Assembly: GCF_900637295.1 (NCBI RefSeq)
Contig: NZ_LR134363.1
Span: forward strand, 1,426,001-1,490,000
DNA length: 64,000 bases
Direction: 5' to 3'
Source of the DNA: Actinomyces slackii
GTDB taxonomy: Bacteria > Actinomycetota > Actinomycetes > Actinomycetales > Actinomycetaceae
The first letter of the stretch is position 1, and each line of letters begins with the position of its first letter. The position numbers and the translations under genes were made by a program. Shown here piece by piece: positions 45,468 to 53,553 of this stretch. Under the pieces are notes generated by a model. That model saw only the letters and a program-made list of their open reading frames with translations, was not told the origin of the DNA and made no database searches.

Positions 45468-46400
45468 ATGTCCATCTTCCCTTCTTCGCGACGCCGGGTC
45501 ATCGCAGCCCTGGCGACCATCCTGACCCTCCTGCTCCTTCCCGCCTGCAGCCCGGCAGCCACCCAGGGCTCGGGCAAGCCGGTGGTGCTGACCACCTTCA
45601 CCGTCATCGCCGACATGGCCCGCCAGGTCGCGGGAGACCACCTGGAGATCCGCTCCATCACCAAGCCCGGAGCCGAGATCCACGACTACGAGCCCACCCC
45701 CGATGACATCAAGGCGGCCGCCGGAGCCGACCTCATCCTGGCCAACGGCCTTGGCCTGGAGCGCTGGTTCGAGCAGTTCACCGCGGGCAGCGACGCCCCC
45801 TCGGTAACCCTGAGCCAGGGCATCACCCCCATCGAGATCGCCTCGGAGTCCTATGCCGGCCAGCCCAACCCGCACGCCTGGATGAGCCCCACGCACGCCC
45901 AGTCCTACGTCGACACCATGGCCACGGCCTTCGCCGAGCTCGATCCCGACCACGCCGCGGACTTCCAGGCCAACGCAGTCGCCTACAAGGCCGATCTCCA
46001 GGCGGTCAAGGACGAGCTGGTCGCCGCCATCGCCCCGCTGCCCGCCGATCAGCGCGTCCTGGTCACCTGCGAGGGCGCCTTCTCCTACCTGGCCGCCGAC
46101 GCCGGCCTGGAGGAGGGCTACCTGTGGCCCGTCAACGCCGAGAACGAGGGCACTCCCCAGCAGATCGCCGACACCGTCAACCTCGTGCGCTCCCGCTCCG
46201 TGCCCGCCGTCTTCTGCGAGTCCACCGTCAATGACAAGGCCATGCGCCAGGTCGTCTCCGAGACCGGCGCCACCTTCGGCGGCACCCTCTACGTCGACTC
46301 CCTGACCGACGCCCAGGGCGAGGCCCCCAGCTACCTGGCCCTCATCCGCCACGATGCCGCCGTCATCGCGCAGGGCCTGACAGGCGGGAAGCAGCAGTGA
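45468..46400 (+). CDS. Metal ABC transporter substrate-binding lipoprotein (Mn/Fe type)
   Basis: A 310-residue cluster A-I metal-binding lipoprotein, PsaA/SitA/MntC-like. The lipobox is LLPAC (about residue 24). Ligand positions match: His in EIHDYEPTPDD, His in NPHAWMSP, Glu in TCEGAFSYLAADA, and Asp in LYVDSLTD. There is no His-rich zinc loop, which favours manganese or iron over zinc. The ATG at 45468 is six bases after the -10, so the mRNA is likely leaderless. It overlaps the ATPase gene by four bases. Confidence 0.92.
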   Translation: MSIFPSSRRRVIAALATILTLLLLPACSPAATQGSGKPVVLTTFTVIADMARQVAGDHLEIRSITKPGAEIHDYEPTPDDIKAAAGADLILANGLGLERWFEQFTAGSDAPSVTLSQGITPIEIASESYAGQPNPHAWMSPTHAQSYVDTMATAFAELDPDHAADFQANAVAYKADLQAVKDELVAAIAPLPADQRVLVTCEGAFSYLAADAGLEEGYLWPVNAENEGTPQQIADTVNLVRSRSVPAVFCESTVNDKAMRQVVSETGATFGGTLYVDSLTDAQGEAPSYLALIRHDAAVIAQGLTGGKQQ

Positions 46401-47170
46401 CAAGCCGTCAACTCCCTGCCGGCCAGGAGCCCCCGATGCTCGAGGTGCGCGGGCTGAGCGTGCGCTACGGCCCGCTCCTGGCCCTCGATGACGCCAGTCT
46501 CGAGGTCCTGCCCGGCCGCATCTGCGGGCTGGTCGGAGCCAACGGATCGGGCAAGTCCACCCTGTTCAACGCGGTGATGGGCCTGGTCGCCCCCGAGGCC
46601 GGCACCATCATCATCGACGGGACCCCCGGCGCCATCGCCCGGCGCCGGGGCGTCGTGGGCTACGTCCCCCAGGAGGACGCCGTCGATCGCGACTTCCCCA
46701 TCAGCGTGGGCGAGGTCGTCACCACCGGCCGCTACGGGCATATGGGCCCGCTGCGCCGACCTTCGCGCGCAGACCGGCAAGCCGTGGAGGCGGCCATGGA
46801 GCGCACGGGCATCGACGGCCTGTCCCGACGGCAGATCGGCGAGCTGTCCGGGGGCCAGCGCAAGCGCGTCTTCGTGGCCCGGGCCATCGCCCAGGGCGCC
46901 CGCCTCCTTCTGCTCGACGAGCCCTTCGCCGGCGTGGACCGCGTCAGCGAGGCCGCCATCGTCGGCCTGCTGCGCGAGCTGGCCGCCGAGGGCTGCGCCG
47001 TCCTGGTCTCCACCCATGACCTGGGCTCGCTGAGGGAACTGGCCGACGACGCCGTCCTGCTGGCCGGGCGGGTCCTGGCCGCCGGGCCCATCGAGCAGGT
47101 CCTGACCCCTCAGGCCATCGCCCACGCCTTCGGCGCCGAGGCCGCCGCGGGGGAGGGGATGCTGCGATGA
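46397..47170 (+). CDS. Metal ABC transporter ATPase
   Basis: A 257-residue ATPase of the Mn/Zn/Fe importer. Walker A is GANGSGKST, the signature is LSGGQRKRVFVARAIAQ, Walker B is LLLLDEPFAGVD, and the switch His is in VSTHDLGSL. The GTG at 46397 overlaps the preceding stop; an ATG at 46436 directly before LEVRGLSVRYG is an alternative. Overlaps the permease gene by four bases. Confidence 0.93.
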   Translation: MTSRQLPAGQEPPMLEVRGLSVRYGPLLALDDASLEVLPGRICGLVGANGSGKSTLFNAVMGLVAPEAGTIIIDGTPGAIARRRGVVGYVPQEDAVDRDFPISVGEVVTTGRYGHMGPLRRPSRADRQAVEAAMERTGIDGLSRRQIGELSGGQRKRVFVARAIAQGARLLLLDEPFAGVDRVSEAAIVGLLRELAAEGCAVLVSTHDLGSLRELADDAVLLAGRVLAAGPIEQVLTPQAIAHAFGAEAAAGEGMLR

Positions 47171-48039
47171 GCGCCGTCATCACCGTTCTCACCGAGCCCT
47201 TCTCCTACGGCTTCATGACCAACGCCTTCCTCGTGGCCACGGCGGCCTCCCTGGTGTGCGCCCTGCTGTCCTGCTGGCTGGTGCTCATCGGCTGGTCCCT
47301 GCTGGGCGACGCCATCTCCCACGCGGTGCTCCCAGGAGTGGTCCTGGCCCACATGCTGGGCCTGCCCTTCACACTGGGGGCACTGGTCTTCGGCATGGCC
47401 TCGGTGGCCCTCATCGGCGTGGTGCGCGACACCAGCCGGGTCAAGGGCGACGCCGCCATCGGCGTGGTCTTCACCGCCTTCTTCGCCGCCGGGCTCATCC
47501 TCAAATCCCGCAACCCCGCCAACACGGACCTGAACTCCATCATCTTCGGCAATGTCCTGGGGATCTCCCCGGTCGACCGGGCCATGGTGCTGTCACTGGC
47601 CGCCGTCGTGACCGCCGTGCTCCTGGCCAAGCGCCGGGACCTGACGCTCTTCGCCTTCGACCGGACCCACGCCCACGCCATCGGCCTGCGCCCGGCGCGC
47701 ATCAACGCCCTGCTGCTGGTGCTCCTGGCCCTGACCACCATCGTGGCCCTTCAGGTGGTCGGCGTCATCCTCGTGGTGGCGATGCTCATCATCCCGGGCT
47801 CCACCGCCCACCTCCTGACCGACCGCATGGGGACCATGCTCCTGGTGGCTCCGGCCATCGCCACCGGCTCCACGGTGATAGGCCTCTACATCGCCTACTG
47901 GACCAATGCCTCCTCAGCGGGATGGATCATCGTGTGCCAGTCCCTGGCCTTCGGCGCCGCCTACCTGGGCTCGCCGCGCCACGGCATCATCCCGCGGATG
48001 ATGCGGCGCCGTCGCGAGAGCCGCGGGAGCCTCGGCTAG
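47167..48039 (+). CDS. Metal ABC transporter permease
   Basis: A 290-residue ABC-3 family permease with about eight membrane segments, including GWSLLGDAISHAVLPGVV and VVGVILVVAMLIIPGSTAHL, both family landmarks. It completes the manganese/iron-type importer. Its TAG stop shares bases with the stop of the convergent phosphohexomutase gene, so no terminator separates the two transcripts. Confidence 0.93.
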   Translation: MSAVITVLTEPFSYGFMTNAFLVATAASLVCALLSCWLVLIGWSLLGDAISHAVLPGVVLAHMLGLPFTLGALVFGMASVALIGVVRDTSRVKGDAAIGVVFTAFFAAGLILKSRNPANTDLNSIIFGNVLGISPVDRAMVLSLAAVVTAVLLAKRRDLTLFAFDRTHAHAIGLRPARINALLLVLLALTTIVALQVVGVILVVAMLIIPGSTAHLLTDRMGTMLLVAPAIATGSTVIGLYIAYWTNASSAGWIIVCQSLAFGAAYLGSPRHGIIPRMMRRRRESRGSLG

Positions 48040-49760
48040 CCGATGCCCAGGACCCCGCGCAGGTCCGCCTTGATGGCCTCCAGGCGCTGCTCGGCCTCGG
48101 CGCGGACCTCGACCATCGGGCGGCCCTCCACGGCCAGGATCACCTCGCAGTAGCACTTGAGCTTGGGCTCGGTTCCCGAGGGGCGGATCACCACCCGGTC
48201 ATCGGCGGCCGTGGTCCACACCAGGCCATCAGTGGGCGGAAGGTGGCCGCCGATGCCGTCGGGGGCGCCGTCGAGCAGGTCGAAGCGTGCGGTGACGGGG
48301 GAGTCCGCCAGCCGGGCCGGGGCCCCGCCGGCCCGAAGCCGCTCCATCATCGTGGTGATGAGGCCCAGGTCCTCAACCCGGATGCTCAGCGGGCTGGTGG
48401 CGTGCAGGCCGTGATCGCGGGCCAGGCGGTCGAGCAGGTCGACGGCGCTGCGACCCTGCTGCTTGAGCACTGAGACCAGCACCGCGGTGCGCACCGCGGC
48501 CGAGATCCCGTCCTTGTCCCGCACCGCTCCGGGATCCACGCAGTAGCCCAGGGCCTCCTCATAGCCGAAGACCAGGTCCGGGACCCGGCTGATCCACTTG
48601 AAGCCCGTCAGCGTCTGGCGGTGCCCCAGGCCGTGGGCGCGGGCGATGCTGCGCAGCAGCCGGGAGGAGACCACCGAGTTGGCCAGCACCCCCGTGCCGG
48701 CGAAGGCCGCCAGCTCCGCGGCCTGCTCGCCCAGCAGGGAGCCCAGCTCATCGCCGGTCAGCTGCCGCCACCCCCCGGGAGCCGTGGGGTCGGGGATCGC
48801 GACCGCCAGGCGGTCGGCATCAGGATCGTTGGCGATGATGAGATCGGCGTCCCGCTCCCGGGCCAGGGCAAGGGCCAGGTCCAGGGCGCCGGGCTCCTCG
48901 GGGTTGGGGAAGTCGACGGTGGGGAAGTCGGGGTCCGGGTCGACCTGCTCGGCCACCTCCACGATGTCATCGAATCCCGCATGCTCCAGGGCCTGGCGGC
49001 ACAGCGCTCCGCCCACCCCGTGCATCGCGGTCAGCACGATCCGAAGCGGCGCGGCGGCCTGCGTGTGAGCCGCCTTGACGGCCCGCTCCAGGTACTCCTC
49101 GATCACCCGGGGGTCCACGGCCTCCCAGCCGTCCTGGGGCATGGGGATCTCGTTGGCCGGGGCGGCGGCGGCGATGGCGGCGGCGATCTGCTCATCGTAC
49201 GGGGGAACGATCTGGGCGCCCTGCCCCCAGTCCGTCACCGCACGGCCGCCCAGGTAGACCTTGTAGCCGTTGTCCTGGGGAGGGTTGTGGGAGGCGGTGA
49301 CCATGATGGCCGCATCGGCGCCCAGGCGGCGCAGGGAGAAGGCGAGCACCGGGGTGGGGCAGTGCTCGTCGAACAGCAGGGCCCGCCCGCCGGCCCCGGT
49401 GACCACGCTGGCCGTGTCCCGGGCGAACTGCGCCGAGCCATGGCGCGCATCGAAGCCGATGATCACGGTGAAGCCCTCGCCGAGCCGGTCGCGCAGGAAG
49501 GCGGACAGGCCCGCGGCGGCGCGGATGACCACCGCCCGGTTCATCCGCCCGGGCCCTCCGCCCAGGCGCCCGCGCAGTCCGGCGGTGCCGAAGGCCAGGG
49601 GGGCGGCGAAGGCCTCGCTCAGGGCCGCCGTGGCCCCGGCCTCGCCGGTGAGATGAGCCTGGAGGAGGCCGGAGAGCTCCTCGCGGGTGACCGGGTCGGG
49701 GTCGTGGGTGATCCAGGAGGAGACAGCCTGGTCGAGAGTCTGCGCCGGAGACAGGGTCAT
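48036..49760 (-). CDS. Phosphoglucomutase/phosphomannomutase
   Basis: A 574-residue alpha-D-phosphohexomutase that moves phosphate between C1 and C6 of glucose or mannose. All four active-site loops are seen: VTASHNPPQDNGYK (phosphoserine), NDPDADR (metal), GYEEALGY (sugar specificity) and RPSGTEPKLK (phosphate). Length and motifs fit the long PGM/PMM type. The ATG at 49760 is chosen over the 32-codon upstream extension, because TAGCGT lies seven bases before it and homology starts just after. It could supply the mannose-1-phosphate used by ManC. Confidence 0.93.
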   Translation of the reverse strand: MTLSPAQTLDQAVSSWITHDPDPVTREELSGLLQAHLTGEAGATAALSEAFAAPLAFGTAGLRGRLGGGPGRMNRAVVIRAAAGLSAFLRDRLGEGFTVIIGFDARHGSAQFARDTASVVTGAGGRALLFDEHCPTPVLAFSLRRLGADAAIMVTASHNPPQDNGYKVYLGGRAVTDWGQGAQIVPPYDEQIAAAIAAAAPANEIPMPQDGWEAVDPRVIEEYLERAVKAAHTQAAAPLRIVLTAMHGVGGALCRQALEHAGFDDIVEVAEQVDPDPDFPTVDFPNPEEPGALDLALALARERDADLIIANDPDADRLAVAIPDPTAPGGWRQLTGDELGSLLGEQAAELAAFAGTGVLANSVVSSRLLRSIARAHGLGHRQTLTGFKWISRVPDLVFGYEEALGYCVDPGAVRDKDGISAAVRTAVLVSVLKQQGRSAVDLLDRLARDHGLHATSPLSIRVEDLGLITTMMERLRAGGAPARLADSPVTARFDLLDGAPDGIGGHLPPTDGLVWTTAADDRVVIRPSGTEPKLKCYCEVILAVEGRPMVEVRAEAEQRLEAIKADLRGVLGIG

Positions 49761-49767
49761 GCCCGAG

Positions 49768-49773
49768 ACGCTA
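49768..49773 (-). promoter_or_regulatory. Putative -10 box of the phosphohexomutase gene
   Basis: TAGCGT on the minus strand, seven bases before the ATG at 49760, with no Shine-Dalgarno sequence. Fits the leaderless pattern and supports the shorter start. Confidence 0.45.
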
Positions 49774-49884
49774 CCGCGGCCGGCGCGCTGATCGTCCGTA
49801 CCATGACAGCACTCACGGGTGTTCCCAGACACAGGGCGCGTCTCGACGCGCAGCACCTCCTGGCTGATGCGTCACACTGTCACC

Positions 49885-51375
49885 ATGAGCCAGAGCAATG
49901 ACGCCTTCTCCTCAGCGCCCAGCACCCCGGTCCTGCCCACCGACGCCTCGCCCGTGCGCCGTGGCCTGCGCGTGGTCATCATCGGCGGCGGCCCCGGGGG
50001 CTACGAGGCCGCCCTGGTGGCGGCCCAGCTCGGCGCCCAGGTCCAGCTCGTCGAGGCCCGGGGCCTGGGAGGCTCCGCCGTGCTGACCGACGTCGTCCCC
50101 TCCAAGACCCTCATCGCCACCGCCGAGTGGCTGGTCACCACCGAGCAGGCCCACAGCCTGGGCATCACCGTGGGGCAGGGGGAGCAGGCGGTGCGCGTCA
50201 ATCTGGGCACGGTCAACGCGCGGGTGCGCGCCCTGGCCGCCGAGCAGTCCCACGACCTGACCGCGCGCATGCTCCACAAGGGCATCGAGGTGGTCTACGG
50301 GCGCGCCGCCCTGGGCGGACTGGATGCCAACGGGGAGCGCACCATCCACATCCCCGGGGCCGCCGGGGATCGCGAGATGGAGCTCAAGGCCGACGTCGTC
50401 CTGCTGGCCACCGGGGCGCGCCCCCGCACCCTGGCCGACGCCGCCCCGGACGGGCGGCGCATCCTGACCTGGACCCAGCTCTACGACCTCAACCAGGCGC
50501 CCGAGCACCTCATCGTCGTGGGCTCGGGCGTCACCGGGGCGGAGTTCGCCGGGGCCTATCTGTCCCTAGGCAGCCGCGTGACCCTGGTCTCCAGCCGTGA
50601 CCGGGTCCTGCCCACCGTGGATGCCGATGCCGCGGTCCTGGTCGAATCGGCCTTCCAGCGCCGTGGCATGGAGGTCCTGGGAGGCACGAGGGCCGTGGCG
50701 GCGCGCCTGATCGACCAGGGCACCGACCATGAGGGCGTGGAGGTGGTGCTGAGCGACGGGCGCACCGTGCGCGGCTCCCATTGCCTCATGGCGGTGGGGG
50801 CGGTGCCGGCCACCGCGGGCCTGGGACTCGAGGAGGCCGGGGTCGAGCTGACCGAGAGCGGGCATGTGCGCGTCGACCGCGTCTCGCGCACCACCGCCTA
50901 TCGCGTCTACGCCGCGGGGGACTGCACCGGCGTGCTGCCGCTGGCCTCGGTGGCGGCCATGCAGGGGCAGATCGCCATGCGCCATGCCCTGGGCGACGCC
51001 GTGGCCCCGCTGGAGACCGAGACCGTGGCCCAGGCGGTCTTCACCCTGCCCGAGATCGCCTCGGTGGGCCTGGGGCAGGCCCAGGCCGAGGCGGTGGGAC
51101 TGGATGCGGTGACCACCACCGTGCCCCTGTTCCGCAACCCGCGCGCCAAGATGCAGGGCGTGACCGAGGGCTTCGTCAAGCTGACCTCCGAGCGCCGCAG
51201 CGGCGTGGTGCTGGGAGGCGTGGTGGTGGCCGAGTCCGCCAGCGAGCAGATCTTCTCCATCACCTTGGCGGTGACCCAGCGCCTGAGCGTCGAGCAGGTC
51301 ATGAATGCCTTCTCCGTCTACCCCTCGGTGTCCGGCACGGTCTCCGAGGCGGCCCGACAGCTCCACGTGCGCTGA
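49885..51375 (+). CDS. LpdA-like NAD(P)H-quinone dehydrogenase / flavoprotein
   Basis: A 496-residue pyridine-nucleotide-disulphide-oxidoreductase-fold flavoprotein. FAD motif VVIIGGGPGGYEAAL, NAD(P) motif IVVGSGVTGAEFA, and the FAD-binding YAAGDCTG are clear. The redox CxxxxC is missing: the site reads GLGGSAVLTDVVPSK, as in mycobacterial LpdA (Rv3303c), which reduces quinones rather than lipoamide. The usual C-terminal HxxxxE is also absent (VYPSVSGTVSEAAR). The ATG at 49885 follows CACACT by six bases, compatible with a leaderless start; upstream in-frame codons exist to 49819. Confidence 0.88.
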   Translation: MSQSNDAFSSAPSTPVLPTDASPVRRGLRVVIIGGGPGGYEAALVAAQLGAQVQLVEARGLGGSAVLTDVVPSKTLIATAEWLVTTEQAHSLGITVGQGEQAVRVNLGTVNARVRALAAEQSHDLTARMLHKGIEVVYGRAALGGLDANGERTIHIPGAAGDREMELKADVVLLATGARPRTLADAAPDGRRILTWTQLYDLNQAPEHLIVVGSGVTGAEFAGAYLSLGSRVTLVSSRDRVLPTVDADAAVLVESAFQRRGMEVLGGTRAVAARLIDQGTDHEGVEVVLSDGRTVRGSHCLMAVGAVPATAGLGLEEAGVELTESGHVRVDRVSRTTAYRVYAAGDCTGVLPLASVAAMQGQIAMRHALGDAVAPLETETVAQAVFTLPEIASVGLGQAQAEAVGLDAVTTTVPLFRNPRAKMQGVTEGFVKLTSERRSGVVLGGVVVAESASEQIFSITLAVTQRLSVEQVMNAFSVYPSVSGTVSEAARQLHVR

Positions 51376-51385
51376 GCGCGCCGGG

Positions 51386-51439
51386 CTCAGTGGACTCGGC
51401 GAGGTCAGTGAGCTCAGCGGGCTCAGTGGGCTCAGTGGG
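51386..51439. repeat. Intergenic 9-bp tandem repeat
   Basis: Six units of ctcagtggg or variants fill the gap between the flavoprotein and LOG genes; the last two are identical. Variable copy number would change the spacing upstream of the LOG gene. Confidence 0.75.
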
Positions 51440-51477
51440 CGCGGCGGTTCGCCCGCCGCTCAGGAACATGGGGGAGC

Positions 51478-52245
51478 ATGAGCCCCATGACCGATCGCCA
51501 GACCTACCGCAAGGGCCCCGTGCTTCTGCGCGGAACCCAGATCCCCGCTCAGACCACCGACGCGCGCCTGCTCAGCTCCTCTGAGGAGGCCGACTGGCTC
51601 CACTCCGATCCGTGGCGCGTCATGCGCATCCAGGCCGAGTTCGTCGAGGGCTTCGGCGCCCTGGCCGAGCTCGGCCCGGCCATCAGCGTCTTCGGCTCGG
51701 CGCGCACAGCGCCGGAGGCGCCCTCCTACGCGGTGGCCCGCGAGGTCGGTGCCGGGCTGGCCCGCTCCGGCTATGCCGTCATCACCGGTGGAGGGCCGGG
51801 AATGATGGAGGCCGCCAACAGGGGATGCCATGAGGCGGGCGGGGTCTCCGTGGGCCTGGGCATCGAGCTGCCCCACGAGCAGGGCATGAACGAGTACGTG
51901 GACCTGGGGATCAACTTCCGCTACTTCTTCGCCCGCAAGACCATGTTCGTCAAGTACTCCGACGGCTTCGTGGTCATGCCCGGAGGCATGGGCACCCTCG
52001 ATGAGCTCTTCGAGTCCCTCACCCTGGTCCAGACCCAGAAGATCTCCTCCTTCCCGATCGTGCTGGTCGACTCCGGCTACTGGTCGGGACTGCTGGACTG
52101 GCTGCGCTCCACCGTGGTCGAGGCGGGCATGATCTCCCCGGGGGACCCCGATCTCGTCCATGTCGTGGACAGCGCCGAGGAGGCCGTGGATTACGTGGTC
52201 GCCGCGGCCCGCAGGCTCCGCGAGGGGCGGGCCTCCCAGGGCTGA
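51478..52245 (+). CDS. LOG-family (TIGR00730) phosphoribohydrolase-like protein
   Basis: A 255-residue Rossmann-fold protein of the lysine-decarboxylase-like/LOG family, which removes ribose-5-phosphate from nucleoside monophosphates such as cytokinin precursors. Seen motifs are SVFGSARTAPEAPSYA, ITGGGPGMMEAANRG and the catalytic PGGMGTLDELFE. GGGGAG sits close to the ATG. In mycobacteria a LOG gene (Rv1205) lies in the same neighbourhood as a DUF3117 gene, tatB and mrp, supporting conserved synteny. Confidence 0.9.
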   Translation: MSPMTDRQTYRKGPVLLRGTQIPAQTTDARLLSSSEEADWLHSDPWRVMRIQAEFVEGFGALAELGPAISVFGSARTAPEAPSYAVAREVGAGLARSGYAVITGGGPGMMEAANRGCHEAGGVSVGLGIELPHEQGMNEYVDLGINFRYFFARKTMFVKYSDGFVVMPGGMGTLDELFESLTLVQTQKISSFPIVLVDSGYWSGLLDWLRSTVVEAGMISPGDPDLVHVVDSAEEAVDYVVAAARRLREGRASQG

Positions 52246-52346
52246 GCGGACCCCGCGAGTCCGCGCGCGGAGGTGTCAAGGCGCATCGCCGTGGCGTGAG
52301 CCGCGTCATGAGATGGAGATCTGCCGATAACTGTGCGCCCATGGCG

Positions 52347-52352
52347 TAGAAT
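52347..52352 (+). promoter_or_regulatory. Putative -10 box of the DUF3117 gene
   Basis: TAGAAT 52 bases before the DUF3117 ATG. Here a normal leader with an AAAGGTG Shine-Dalgarno sequence follows, unlike the leaderless neighbours. Confidence 0.45.
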
Positions 52353-52404
52353 GTGGCAGGTCTCGCGGCGATAAGTCCGCGTCGCACTGACGAAAGGTGA
52401 GCAC

Positions 52405-52572
52405 ATGGCTGCCATGAAGCCCCGGACTGGCGACGGTCCTCTCGAGGTCGTCAAGGAAGGCCGCGCCATCATCATGAGGGTGCCGCTGGAGGGCGGAGGC
52501 CGCCTTGTCCTCGAGATCACCGCTGATGAGGTCAAGGAGCTCGGCGAGGCCTTGGCCAACGCCAAGATCTGA
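52405..52572 (+). CDS. DUF3117 family small protein
   Basis: A 55-residue protein starting MAAMKPRTGDGPLEVVKEGR and ending ELGEALANAKI, the typical length and sequence of DUF3117, which is nearly universal in actinobacteria. It is soluble with a beta-rich middle; the function is unknown. AAAGGTG lies six bases before the ATG, and a strong hairpin follows the stop, so it is monocistronic. Confidence 0.92.
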   Translation: MAAMKPRTGDGPLEVVKEGRAIIMRVPLEGGGRLVLEITADEVKELGEALANAKI

Positions 52573-52593
52573 TCGGCACAGCCTGTCACGGTT

Positions 52594-52623
52594 GGAGGGC
52601 CGGGCCCATGGGCCCGGCCCTCC
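52594..52623. terminator. Hairpin after DUF3117
   Basis: A perfect 14-base GC-rich stem (52594-52607 and 52610-52623) with a two-base centre, between the convergent DUF3117 and O-methyltransferase genes, so probably bidirectional. Confidence 0.8.
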
Positions 52624-52711
52624 GCTATGCGGGCGCGCCCATCCAGCCTGTGCCCGCCGGTCTGAAGTGCTGACCTCTGCTGACCCCTTCTGACCTCTGG
52701 TGCGCCCGCTC

Positions 52712-53350
52712 TCAGGCCTGGCGCACCGCGACCAGGAGGCCGTCGCCGACGGGCAGCAGCGTGGTCAGCAGCGCATCGGAGTCGCGCATGGCCTTGCCCA
52801 GCTCGCGGGCCGCCACGGTGGCGGCATCCCTGCGGGCCGGGTCGGCCACATGGTCGTTCCACAGCGCCCGGGTCACGGCCAGGACCCCGCCGATGCGCAG
52901 CATCCGCAGCGCGTCACCAGCCAGGTAGGCCGACTCCTGGGGGTCGACATCCAGGACCACCATGTCATAGCTGCGCGCCGCCATCCGGGGCATGACATCG
53001 GAGGCCCGGCCCTGGATGATGCGGATGCGGGAGGTGGGGTAGCCGGCCGCGTCGAAGGCGTGACGCGCCTCGCGCTGGACCTCGGGCTCGACGTCGATGG
53101 TGGTCAGCACGCCGTCGGGCCCCATGCCCGCCAGCAGCCACAGCCCGGAGACACCGGTGCCGGTGCCGACCTCCGCCACGGACTTCGCGCCCACGGAGCC
53201 CGCCAGCATGCGCAGCGCTGCCCCCGTCCCCGTGGACACCGGGATGATGCCGAGCTCCAGGCCGCGCATCCGGGCCTGGGCTGTGGCCTCATCCTCCGCG
53301 AGGAAGTCCTGCGTGTAGGACCAGCTCAGCGTCTTGTCCGCACTCACCAT
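52712..53350 (-). CDS. O-methyltransferase (class I, family 3)
   Basis: A 212-residue SAM-dependent methyltransferase. Motif I is VAEVGTGTGVSGLWLL, the acidic loop is TTIDVEPEVQREAR, and VVLDVDPQESAYL holds the metal-site region of catechol-O-methyltransferase-like enzymes. The ATG at 53350 is preceded by AAAGAGG. Its position beside tatB matches Rv1220c in mycobacteria. Substrate unknown. Confidence 0.88.
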   Translation of the reverse strand: MVSADKTLSWSYTQDFLAEDEATAQARMRGLELGIIPVSTGTGAALRMLAGSVGAKSVAEVGTGTGVSGLWLLAGMGPDGVLTTIDVEPEVQREARHAFDAAGYPTSRIRIIQGRASDVMPRMAARSYDMVVLDVDPQESAYLAGDALRMLRIGGVLAVTRALWNDHVADPARRDAATVAARELGKAMRDSDALLTTLLPVGDGLLVAVRQA

Positions 53351-53540
53351 GAGCCTCTTTCCCTGCTCGGGGCCGCCCGGCGCGGCCCCTGCGGGCCATT
53401 GTTCCAGCAAACCGACCCCGAGCAGGTAACCGGCGCGGATCGCCCGGCAGAAGCGTCGGGGCCTCCGGGGGTCGCCTGGGCTGCCTGGGCTGCCTGCGCC
53501 GCCGGGGCCGCCGGAACATGGCGCAGCCCGGGAGGCTCCC

Positions 53541-53546
53541 TATACT
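53541..53546 (+). promoter_or_regulatory. Putative -10 box of tatB
   Basis: TATACT ends seven bases before the GTG of tatB. The only SD-like sequence (GGAGG) is upstream of this box, outside a transcript starting here. Confidence 0.55.
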
Positions 53547-53553
53547 GAGCGGC

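Noticed and set aside
51386-51439. Tandem 9-mers considered as an operator array or iterons
   Set aside because: The units vary, no replication gene is nearby, and similar 9-mers occur inside coding sequences elsewhere in the window.
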